NCBI GenBank assembly: GCA_017990865.1
Contig: JAGNNB010000093.1
Coordinates: 1-9,411, forward strand
From: Lysobacteraceae bacterium
Lineage (GTDB): Bacteria; Pseudomonadota; Gammaproteobacteria; Xanthomonadales; Xanthomonadaceae
Direction of reading: 5' to 3'
DNA: 9,411 nucleotides
Program-made: the position numbers and the translations under genes
Part shown: positions 1 through 6,059 of the stretch, piece by piece
Position numbering within the stretch: the first letter of the stretch is position 1
How the letters are laid out: every line of letters begins with the position of its first letter
The notes under the pieces: generated by a model
The model's input: the letters and a program-made list of their open reading frames with translations, nothing else
The model's database searches: none
Told to the model about the DNA's origin: nothing

Positions 1-426
1 GTCGTGGGCGTGGGCAATCTGCTGGTGCAGATCGCGCGCTGTTGCCAGCCGCTGCCGGGCGAACCCATCGCCGGCTATCTCACCCGCACCCGCGGCGTCA
101 GCGTGCATCGCGCCGATTGCGCGGCGTTCCTGCGGCTATCGGCCGAGCAACCGCAGCGCGTGTTGCCGGTCGAATGGGGCCGCAGCGGCGGCGGCCATGT
201 CGCGGGCGTGGTGGTGGAAGCGGTCGATCGCCGCTGGCTACTCAAAGACGTGAGCAACACCATCGCCCAGGACGACGCGCACGTGGTGTCGATCAATACC
301 GATGCGCTCGGCGGCAGCCGCGTACGCCTGCGCATGCAACTGCGCGTGCGCGATCACGACCAATTGGCGCGATTGCTCGCCCGCATCGACGGCCTGCCGG
401 GCGTGGAAATCGTGCGCCGCGCCTGA
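1..426 (+). CDS. relA: RelA (GTP pyrophosphokinase), C-terminal fragment
   Basis: This is the last 141 residues of the ribosome-associated (p)ppGpp synthetase, which transfers pyrophosphate from ATP to GTP/GDP during amino-acid starvation. The 5' part lies outside the window, and the frame is open from base 1. Seen: an ARCCQPLPGEP motif followed by GVSVHRADC, giving Cys14, Cys15, His36 and Cys40 of the fragment with the spacing of the RelA zinc-finger/conserved-cysteine domain. A C-terminal ACT (RRM-like) fold follows at about residues 65-139 and ends in GLPGVEIVRRA. Known: these regulatory domains bind the stalled ribosome and the A-site tRNA. RelA is preferred over SpoT because the text around the cysteines (NLLVQIARCCQPLPG, SVHRADC) follows RelA; SpoT proteins have CARCCHPIPGDPI and a different His/Cys region. 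The stop is TGA at 424-426. No obvious terminator follows, so readthrough into the gene 49 bp downstream is possible. Confidence 0.93.
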   Translation, partial: VVGVGNLLVQIARCCQPLPGEPIAGYLTRTRGVSVHRADCAAFLRLSAEQPQRVLPVEWGRSGGGHVAGVVVEAVDRRWLLKDVSNTIAQDDAHVVSINTDALGGSRVRLRMQLRVRDHDQLARLLARIDGLPGVEIVRRA

Positions 427-475
427 ACGCGCCGACGGCGCTGCCGCTCGCCGCATTCGCCGCTATGCTGCGCGC

Positions 476-1981
476 GTGACCTCCGATCGCGACTTCACCT
501 TGACGCTCCGGCGCATGCGTCTTCGCCGCTACGGCCCGTGGCTGGCGGCGCTGCTGGCGGTCGCGGCGCTGACGACGTTGTTGTTTCGGGACCGCATCGC
601 CGATGCGCTTTGGCCCGAAGCCCGCGCCGACGCCCTGCGCCAACAGGCCGAAGCGGCGCTCGCCGCCGGGCGTCTGACCGCCGCCGACGGCAGCGGCGCG
701 CGCGAGTTGTACGAAGCGGGAATGGCGATCGATCCGGACCGTCCCGAGATGCGCACGGGCCTGGCCCGGGTGGCGCTGGCCGCGGTGAAACGCGCCGGGC
801 GCGCGGTGGACGAGGGCCGTTTCGCCGATGCGCATCGCGATCTGGCGCTCGCGCGCAGTCTGTCCGCGCCGCGCGCGCCGACCGACGCGGTGGCCGAACG
901 TTTGCGCGCACGCGAAGCGGCGGTGGCCGGCATCGACGGACTGCTCGCCCGGGCCGATCGTGCGCGGCTGGACGGGCGACTCGACGGCGCCGAAGACGCC
1001 GCATTGCCGCTGTATCGCCGCATTCTCGAATTGGAGCCGAAGCATCTGCGCGCGCTGGAAGGCCGCGAAGATGCCTTGAGCGATTGGTTGCGCGGCGCGC
1101 ACGACGACTTGCGTCGCGGCGATGTGACCGCGGCCGCGGCGAAGATCGCGACGGCGGCCGAGTACGACCACGGGCATGTCGAATTGCCCGAAGCGCAGTC
1201 CGCGCTGACGCTCGCCGCCGAGCGCGCGCGCCGTCGCGCCGAAAGCGATTTGCGCGCGGGCCGCCTGGAGCGTGCCGCCGAAGGCTTTCGTCATTGGCGC
1301 GCGAGCGGTTCGGATGTCGCGGCGGCCGATCAGGCGCTCGCCCGCGTGGCGCGTGCGCATACGCAGCGCGCGCGGGCCGCGGCCGCGGATTTCCGCTTCG
1401 ATGCGGCGAAGCGCGAACTCGCCGCCGCGCAAGCCTTGGCCGGCGAGACCGCGGAGTTGCGCACGCTGCGGCGCGAGTTCGAGCGCAAAGCGCGCGCCAA
1501 TCCCACGAAAACACCGACGGCGGCGGAACTGCGGCGAGCGCGACGCTTGCTGCAGCAGGCCGAAGCCGCCGAAAAACGCGGCGATTGGCTGACGCCGCCG
1601 GGCGATAGCGCTTACGACAAACTGCGCGCCGCGCGCGCGCTGGCGCCAGATGAACCCGCGGTAGCGCGCGCCATGCGTCGGCTCGTGCCGAAAGCGCGCG
1701 CCTGTTTCGAGCAGGAGTTGCGCGACAACCGCCTGCAGCGCGCGCGGGTCTGTTTGGACGCGAACGCGGCGCTCGGCGGCGATGCCCGCGCGCTGGCGCA
1801 GGATCGTCGCGCTCTGGCGCAGCGTTGGTTGGCGGTCGGCGACGAGCGGATCGGTCGCGGCGAACTCGAAGGCGCGCAAGCGGCGCTGGACGCCGCACGC
1901 GGATTGGACGCGAAAACGCCCGGGCTTGGCGAATTCGCCGAACGCGTGCGCGCTGCGAAGGCGACGACGCAAGCGCCGTGA
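476..1981 (+). CDS. Membrane-anchored TPR-like helical repeat protein
   Basis: Predicted 501-residue protein from GTG 476, the first start codon in this frame after the relA stop; ATG 515 (488 residues) is the alternative. The codons between 476 and 515 are mostly G/C at the third position, which favours the longer form, but neither start has a clear Shine-Dalgarno. Seen: a basic N-terminus (RRMRLRRYG, about residues 12-20), one hydrophobic segment (about 21-37) and then an Ala/Arg/Leu-rich, wholly helical region. In it, TPR-like units recur: GRLDGAEDAALPLYRRILEL near 167, GDVTAAAAKIATAA near 215, GRLERAAEGF near 262, DFRFDAAKREL near 305 and GELEGAQAALDAARGL near 462. A segment LTPPGDSAYDKLRAARALAP lies near 372-391. 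Inferred: a signal anchor places the repeat domain in the periplasm, where it would act as a protein-protein scaffold. No enzymatic motif is seen and the function is unknown. It lies 49 bp after relA on the same strand. Confidence 0.8.
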   Translation: MTSDRDFTLTLRRMRLRRYGPWLAALLAVAALTTLLFRDRIADALWPEARADALRQQAEAALAAGRLTAADGSGARELYEAGMAIDPDRPEMRTGLARVALAAVKRAGRAVDEGRFADAHRDLALARSLSAPRAPTDAVAERLRAREAAVAGIDGLLARADRARLDGRLDGAEDAALPLYRRILELEPKHLRALEGREDALSDWLRGAHDDLRRGDVTAAAAKIATAAEYDHGHVELPEAQSALTLAAERARRRAESDLRAGRLERAAEGFRHWRASGSDVAAADQALARVARAHTQRARAAAADFRFDAAKRELAAAQALAGETAELRTLRREFERKARANPTKTPTAAELRRARRLLQQAEAAEKRGDWLTPPGDSAYDKLRAARALAPDEPAVARAMRRLVPKARACFEQELRDNRLQRARVCLDANAALGGDARALAQDRRALAQRWLAVGDERIGRGELEGAQAALDAARGLDAKTPGLGEFAERVRAAKATTQAP

Positions 1982-2141
1982 AGGTGTTGTTGTGGGAAGG
2001 GCACCCTGTCAGATATTGCAGAGTGGCTATTCGGTAATTGGCATAGAATTCGGCCGAGGGGATCGCTTCCGACTCGGAGCGGACGTTAGCGAAATTTAAC
2101 TCGGCCCGATTCCCATCGGCGGAACCTGGAATCGCGGCAGA

Positions 2142-2273
2142 TCGTAGGGCGGGTCTTGACCCGCCAATTGGTTAAGAATCGCTTCCCATGCAGCAATATC
2201 GAGAAGTTCGTCCGACTTGCTGGTAAGAAGCGGCCCAGTTATTTCGATAGGCGGGTTAAGACCCGCCCTACGA
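2142..2273. repeat. Inverted pair of GTAG-headed REP-type palindromes
   Basis: Two 24-bp arms in opposite orientation, 2142-2165 and 2250-2273, match with a single mismatch (G/A near the hairpin loop). Each arm begins TCGTAG (read inward) and then forms its own hairpin: GGCGGGTC-tt-GACCCGCC on the left and GGCGGGT-taag-ACCCGCC on the right. The spacer of 84 bp has a smaller inverted pair CGCTTC/GAAGCG (2180-2185 and 2227-2232), so the whole block could fold into a long compound stem. Known: a GTAG tetranucleotide before a short palindrome, arranged head-to-head, is the design of REP/BIME elements mobilised by IS200/IS605-like TnpA_REP (RAYT) proteins, such as the SMAG elements of Stenotrophomonas. 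No such transposase gene lies in the window. Being non-coding and within the leader of the next gene, it could also affect its transcript. Confidence 0.8.
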
Positions 2274-2370
2274 GAGATTTCGACCCACCTTACGGGTTCA
2301 AGAATCTCTACAAGGCAAAGCTGAAGGTGCCGGCTCGACACAAAGGACCCAATCAATGACGAACGCATCT

Positions 2371-2376
2371 AAGGGG
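2371..2376 (+). promoter_or_regulatory. Ribosome binding site of the KAP gene
   Basis: AAGGGG lies 5 nt before ATG 2382 and 8 nt before the immediately following in-frame ATG 2385. It is one of the clearest Shine-Dalgarno sequences in the window and settles the start region of the NTPase gene. Spacing fits ATG 2385 slightly better; the two starts differ by one methionine. Confidence 0.65.
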
Positions 2377-2381
2377 ACTCG

Positions 2382-5363
2382 ATGATGACCACGAAACCCG
2401 TAATGAAGATGGCTGAGTTATTGGTCTTCATGCGGTCGCTTGCCACCGGATTCTTGGTCGCGGAGGTCGGGCGAATCGCCTTCTACCTCGGCACAAGCTT
2501 CGCCCTAGCCTTGTCAGGGCTACCCATCTGGGTAGAGGTCGGCGCGATGCTTACAGGCGGGGCTCTATGTTCGATCTATGCCGTACAACGGGGTGCACTT
2601 GCTGCCGCCGGACGAATGGCCCGCAGCCTGCGTGTCGACCTACTGGCTGCCGCCGGCGTCGGCATTTGGGCAAATGGACTGGCGTCCCCTTGGCTCTCCA
2701 GGGTTCATGCCGCGTTAAAGACCGCAGATCCGCAGTGGGCGCCAGTTATTCTTGTTCTGCTCTGCGCCATCTTGCTGTCGCCGCTGATCCAGCGGTACTT
2801 TCCGAGATCAAAGAAAGCTGTCCCACAGCTTTACTTCATTGCGGACGAGGAAATCGGAAACAAGCGAGACGATTTGCTTGCAAGTGAGGCGCAAGCCAAA
2901 GCGTTCGCGCAAACTGTCCTTGAAAGCGGCCCACAGCAGGGCCTTATCTTTGGTGTTGATGGGCCTTGGGGCGTCGGCAAAACAAGCTTTATTAACTTGG
3001 CTGAACGCTACTGGGCCGAGGCCGAAGACAGGGTTATCGTTTGTCGATTCGAACCTCTTCGCTATGCGTCGGAGTCTGACCTCGCGGGACGCATGATTCA
3101 GGACTTATCCGCCGCGATCCAACGGCAGGTCTTCGCCCCAGAGTTCCGGCCGGCGGCGTCTCGGTATTCCCGCCTGATCAAGGGGAAGGCCGACGTATCG
3201 TTCCTCGGATTCAAGCTCTCCTTGGAGCCAGGGCAGGAGACCGTCGAGGAATTGCTTGACGATATCGACGAGGTCCTGAAGCGAATCGACCGTCGCGTCA
3301 TCATTGTCATAGATGACTTGGATCGCTTGGACGCCAAGACCACGAACAGCGTTCTGTTCGCCGCCCGGCGAACATTCAAGCTCTCTCAAGCAACCTACGT
3401 ACTTTGTTATGACACCGAGACACTTGTCGGGAGCAAAGACGAATGCTCTAGAGTGCGGGAGTTTCTCGAGAAGTTTGTGACTGTCAAGCTGAGCTTGTTC
3501 GTCGACAGTTCCAGAATTCGAGACTTCCTCCGTCGAGATTGGCAACGCGAAGAAAATCAACTTGGCTCGATTCCGTCCGATACGATGCTGAAGCTTGGCG
3601 CTGTGCTCAATGAGTTGGCCGAAATTCTCGACGGCGACCTGGCAGCGAAGTACCTGCCTCTTGTTGGCGACCTGCGAAAAGTAAAGCGGTTCGTCAACGC
3701 GATGCTACTTATGCAACTTGAGAAAAGCGACCTTGGTCGAACGGATTTCAACAAGCGCGATCTAATCAATCTCATACTTCTGAACTTGCACTACCCTGGG
3801 GTATTCAGGCGCATCTACGCCGAGGAAACGGAGGGTCGCAGAGGGACTTTCTCGGTACGCCGCGAATACGGCGATCGCAAATACAAGAACAATGCTGAGT
3901 TCTCAAAGCTAGCGACTGATGAATCCGGAACCGCTGAATTCTTGCTCAGGCAGCTTTTTGACGTGGCAGTCTTGCAAATCGGTGATCTCAGCAGCGCGGA
4001 CGAGAGTTTCCTGGCATCAAGGGCATGTTTCAACCAGGATTCATTTCGAAATCTGGAGAACTACCTCAAGCTCATTGTGCGATTCGCTACGCCTGAGCCG
4101 CGGGAAACCTTTATTCTTTATCAGAATGCCGTGAACAATGTTCGAAAAGGAACCCCTATCGCTACAATTCTGAAGTCACCCGAATTCAACCTAGAGTCAG
4201 GAGACTATACGCACGATCAGTTCTGGAGATTGCTTGTCAATCAATCTCATGGCTTGACTCACTTCGTTGCGGAAGATGCCATCAACACCCTAGTAGACTA
4301 TCTTCCGCGCTACTCATCGATTGAGAATGAGGACCGAGGATTGCGGCCGAGGTCGGTCTACTCCCTGCTGCAACTCCTGGATCGCGCGGGATGGGGAATG
4401 ACGTCTGGTCGGCGGCGCCACAACTCCGCGGAGAATCTCGTCGAGATCGCGCGGCGGATCTTTGGTGAGGGCACCCATCAGGGCGTTGGTCTACTTCAAC
4501 GACTCGCGACCGGCGATCGAGGCGTTCTTGGCTGGAATGACCTGATGTTGTTTAGGCTCCAGTGCTCGCCAGATCGTCTGGGACAACTGCATAATCTTCA
4601 TTCCGCCCTCATCCTTCACCATGATCCAAACGCGCCGACAAACGGCTATGTCAGCGACCTCGCCCTAGTGGGGATGAGAAAGCTGTCTCAGGAGGTCTTC
4701 GCGCTCTTCAAACGCAGCTACATTGACTCGCGACGGAACTTCTACTCTGAAGTTGACGGTCTGTTAGATGAAGCATTGCTCGGCGATGCATCACATCGTA
4801 TTGTCTCGCAGATTTCAGACCGAAATCAGTCCGAACCGAGCGCCCCTTCGCTTTTCAAGACAACTTCCTTAGCACGTTACATCGTCAAATCCTTTGTGAT
4901 TTATCAGCTAAGCAACTCGCTTCCCCCAAATGGTTCGGGCGTTGGTTGCGGGTACTACGATGAATCAGGAACGGCCGATCGTAGTGGCATAGCGCAGCGG
5001 ATGAACGAATATGTTTTTGGTGTCTGTTTCAACCCGGCCGTCAAAGAAGACAATGCTTTTCATTTCCTTGATCACTGCCTCTCGCACTTAACCAACCCCG
5101 TTTTTTCGGGCGTAGATGAGGATGGTTACTTTGCGTCCAAGGCTGGGATTCTCGGAGGTTTTGATGCTAAGGAAATGGGTCTGTATTGGGGCGCCCACCG
5201 GGACCTTATCCGTCAGAAAGCCCAGCAAGTCCAAGATCGGCGCGTAGTGATGAGCAACTACACAGCCTCGTATCGCGACGATCTGCCCGGAGTCTTTACT
5301 GTGCTAGATGAATTGGCGGACGAAGCGACTGCGGAAGGCACGGAATCCAAAGAGCCTGTCTGA
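2382..5363 (+). CDS. KAP-family P-loop NTPase with N-terminal membrane segments; candidate phage-defence protein
   Basis: 993 residues. Seen: three or four hydrophobic segments (about 19-42, 47-68, 84-101, 117-137), a basic stretch RSKK (142-145), then the NTPase. Walker A is GPWGVGKTS (194-202) and Walker B is VIIVIDDLDRLD (306-317). After them come a YVLCYD strand (339-344), FLEKFVTVKLSL (361-372) and LRKVKRFVNAML (431-442), an order and wording typical of KAP NTPases (Pfam KAP_NTPase). Residues 450-993 contain no domain I recognise; a Gly/Cys/Tyr patch, GVGCGYYDESGTADRSGIAQ (853-872), stands out. Known: the KAP family includes F-plasmid PifA, which blocks phage T7, and animal Kidins220. 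Inferred: a membrane-bound ATP-driven switch, perhaps anti-phage. It is solitary, with no partner gene on its strand. GC is visibly lower than its neighbours (29/60 at 4081-4140 against 45/60 at 901-960), which suggests transfer. The frame is intact, so it is probably functional. Confidence 0.9.
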   Translation: MMTTKPVMKMAELLVFMRSLATGFLVAEVGRIAFYLGTSFALALSGLPIWVEVGAMLTGGALCSIYAVQRGALAAAGRMARSLRVDLLAAAGVGIWANGLASPWLSRVHAALKTADPQWAPVILVLLCAILLSPLIQRYFPRSKKAVPQLYFIADEEIGNKRDDLLASEAQAKAFAQTVLESGPQQGLIFGVDGPWGVGKTSFINLAERYWAEAEDRVIVCRFEPLRYASESDLAGRMIQDLSAAIQRQVFAPEFRPAASRYSRLIKGKADVSFLGFKLSLEPGQETVEELLDDIDEVLKRIDRRVIIVIDDLDRLDAKTTNSVLFAARRTFKLSQATYVLCYDTETLVGSKDECSRVREFLEKFVTVKLSLFVDSSRIRDFLRRDWQREENQLGSIPSDTMLKLGAVLNELAEILDGDLAAKYLPLVGDLRKVKRFVNAMLLMQLEKSDLGRTDFNKRDLINLILLNLHYPGVFRRIYAEETEGRRGTFSVRREYGDRKYKNNAEFSKLATDESGTAEFLLRQLFDVAVLQIGDLSSADESFLASRACFNQDSFRNLENYLKLIVRFATPEPRETFILYQNAVNNVRKGTPIATILKSPEFNLESGDYTHDQFWRLLVNQSHGLTHFVAEDAINTLVDYLPRYSSIENEDRGLRPRSVYSLLQLLDRAGWGMTSGRRRHNSAENLVEIARRIFGEGTHQGVGLLQRLATGDRGVLGWNDLMLFRLQCSPDRLGQLHNLHSALILHHDPNAPTNGYVSDLALVGMRKLSQEVFALFKRSYIDSRRNFYSEVDGLLDEALLGDASHRIVSQISDRNQSEPSAPSLFKTTSLARYIVKSFVIYQLSNSLPPNGSGVGCGYYDESGTADRSGIAQRMNEYVFGVCFNPAVKEDNAFHFLDHCLSHLTNPVFSGVDEDGYFASKAGILGGFDAKEMGLYWGAHRDLIRQKAQQVQDRRVVMSNYTASYRDDLPGVFTVLDELADEATAEGTESKEPV

Positions 5364-5386
5364 TCCGCGCCCGCGCGTGAACGAAC

Positions 5387-5411
5387 TCACCATTGAGCCG
5401 ATTAATGGTGA
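5387..5411 (+). terminator. Stem-loop after the KAP stop, possible weak terminator
   Basis: TCACCATT (5387-5394) and AATGGTGA (5404-5411) form a perfect 8-bp stem with a 9-nt loop, 23 bp past the KAP stop codon. It is AT-balanced and has no T-tract behind it, so it is not a standard intrinsic terminator. It could be a 3'-end stabiliser or chance. Confidence 0.25.
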
Positions 5412-5419
5412 CTTGGGCT

Positions 5420-5486
5420 GTAGGCTGGGTCATTGACCCAGCGATTTTGGATGTCGCGGAATCTGGGTGCGGAGCACCCAGCCTAC
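5420..5486. repeat. Second GTAG-headed REP-type inverted pair
   Basis: The outer arms GTAGGCTGGGT (5420-5430) and ACCCAGCCTAC (5476-5486) are perfect 11-bp inverted repeats. Each half also folds by itself: GCTGGGTC-att-GACCCAGC (5424-5442) and CTGGGTGC-gga-GCACCCAG (5463-5481), both with 8-bp stems and 3-nt loops. The layout is the same as the pair upstream of the KAP gene, but the palindrome core differs (CTGGGT instead of GCGGGT), so it is a separate subfamily. It lies 57 bp after the KAP stop. Confidence 0.75.
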
Positions 5487-5540
5487 GAGCTCGCGAACGA
5501 TTTGCAGAATGGTCACGCCGAGCGAGGTGAATACCTGCAG

Positions 5541-5738
5541 CAAGTAGACCGGGTAAGCGAAGCGCACCCGGGATGAACGACGAGAGATACCCGGGTGCGG
5601 CCTGCGGCCTTACTCGGGCTACGTAAATCTAAATTAGATATCAGCACTTGGCCGAAAGCCGACGGCGACAACGCAAACTTCGTGCAGACTGCTTGCGCAT
5701 CGGCCGACCAGATTTCTTGGCGTCCGGTGACTCAAGAG
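5541..5738. repeat. 198-bp tandem repeat, copy 1
   Basis: First copy of a 198-bp direct duplication; the second follows immediately with an exact 198-bp offset and no net gap. By hand alignment the copies differ at about 19 of 198 positions (roughly 90% identity). The first part (5544-5622) is a REP-type pair with arms GTAGACCGGGTA and TACTCGGGCTAC, each carrying one substitution relative to copy 2 and therefore mispairing at two positions. The remainder (5623-5738) is a non-palindromic tail with a 26-bp stretch (5658-5683) unchanged in copy 2. No coding capacity is convincing. Confidence 0.85.
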
Positions 5739-5936
5739 CAAGTAGCCCGGGTAAGCGAAGCGCACCCGGGATGAACGATGATAGATCCCCGGGGGCGGCC
5801 TGCGGCCTTACCCGGGCTACGTAAATCTAAATTCAATATCAGCGTTTGGCCGAATGCCGACGGCGACAACGCAAACTTCGTCCAGACTGCTCGCGCGTCG
5901 GTCAACCAGATTTCTTGGCGTCGGGCGACTCAAGGG
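5739..5936. repeat. 198-bp tandem repeat, copy 2
   Basis: Second copy of the duplication. Its REP-type pair is intact: GTAGCCCGGGTA (5742-5753) and TACCCGGGCTAC (5809-5820) are perfect 12-bp inverted arms. The left half forms its own hairpin CCCGGGT (5746-5752)/ACCCGGG (5764-5770) over an 11-nt loop, and the right half holds GGCC-tgc-GGCC. The tail ends with ACTCAAGGGCGA and runs into a T7 tract at 5940-5946. The intact arms here against decayed arms in copy 1 suggest the copies have diverged since the duplication. Confidence 0.85.
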
Positions 5937-5968
5937 CGATTTTTTTCGAAACGCCGAGATCGGATGAA

Positions 5969-5997
5969 GCAGGTCCCTCGCTGCGCTCGGGATGACA
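5969..5997. repeat. Fragment of a widespread dispersed repeat (HPERSEG type)
   Basis: The sequence around CCTCGCTGCGCTCGGGATGA, read on the minus strand, translates as HPERSEG, a peptide string that turns up as an annotation artefact in many bacterial genomes because this short repeat is common in intergenic DNA. Here it sits singly between the tandem duplication and the end of the glycosyltransferase gene. Recognition is from memory of that string and no copy number can be given. Confidence 0.5.
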
Positions 5998-6011
5998 GGA
6001 TGCGTGTTGCG

Positions 6012-6052
6012 CCTCGACGATTCTGCATCCGCAGAAAAAAAGGAAATCGAGG
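6012..6052 (-). other. Stem-loop just past the glycosyltransferase stop
   Basis: Outer arms CCTCGA (6012-6017) and TCGAGG (6047-6052) enclose an inner CTGC-atcc-GCAG hairpin (6023-6034) and an A7 run at 6035-6041. It starts 8 nt beyond the glycosyltransferase stop on the minus strand. The T-run falls inside the structure on that strand, not after it, so it is not a canonical intrinsic terminator, but it is the only structure positioned to end or protect that transcript. Confidence 0.3.
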
Positions 6053-6059
6053 TGCGGAC

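Larger units (their letters stand above)
1982..2381. other. Intergenic leader before the KAP gene, no convincing gene
   Basis: About 400 bp without a supportable gene. From about 2000 the base composition drops from the very GC-rich neighbour to more mixed sequence. It contains the inverted repeat pair at 2142-2273 and, further left, a -10-like hexamer TAGAAT at 2044-2049. No convincing -35 stands at 16-18 bp: TTGCAG at 2016-2021 is 22 bp away. If used, that promoter would give a leader of roughly 330 nt with the whole repeat pair inside it. A second short dyad, GACCC/GGGTC-like, sits at 2282-2298. Short open frames here on both strands run through the palindromes and look like accidental translations. 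I see no tRNA, attachment site or riboswitch. Confidence 0.6.
5364..6059. other. Repeat-filled intergenic region between convergent genes
   Basis: About 700 bp without a credible gene separate the KAP gene (+) from the convergent glycosyltransferase (-). It is almost entirely repeats: a small stem-loop at 5387-5411, a REP pair at 5420-5486, a 198-bp tandem duplication at 5541-5936, a dispersed-repeat fragment at 5969-5997 and a stem-loop at 6012-6052. Open frames through it, including a 235-residue plus-strand one from 5778, cross these palindromes and run antisense into the glycosyltransferase, so I do not call them genes. Confidence 0.65.

Noticed and set aside
293..1972. 559-residue open frame on the minus strand opposite the TPR-like gene
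   Set aside because: It is an antisense shadow of GC-rich codons: Arg/Ala/Gly-rich with no recognisable motif, and it also overlaps the relA end. The plus frame has a membrane anchor and repeat structure.
2096..2368. 90-residue minus-strand frame in the KAP leader, with a 67-residue plus-strand frame opposite
   Set aside because: Both cross the two REP palindromes, whose translations explain much of them, and neither has an RBS.
5541..5936. Possible CRISPR-like array
   Set aside because: There are only two copies, the unit is 198 bp, and the copies are contiguous and differ throughout; no short repeat/spacer alternation and no cas gene.
5940..5946. T7 tract as intrinsic terminator of the KAP transcript
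   Set aside because: The only nearby hairpin (GTCG-gg-CGAC at 5920-5929) is short and 10 nt away, and the site is nearly 580 bp past the KAP stop.
1982..6059. Target-site duplication or attachment sites bounding the islet
   Set aside because: I compared the flanking stretches by eye and found no convincing direct repeat, and there is no integrase or tRNA gene.
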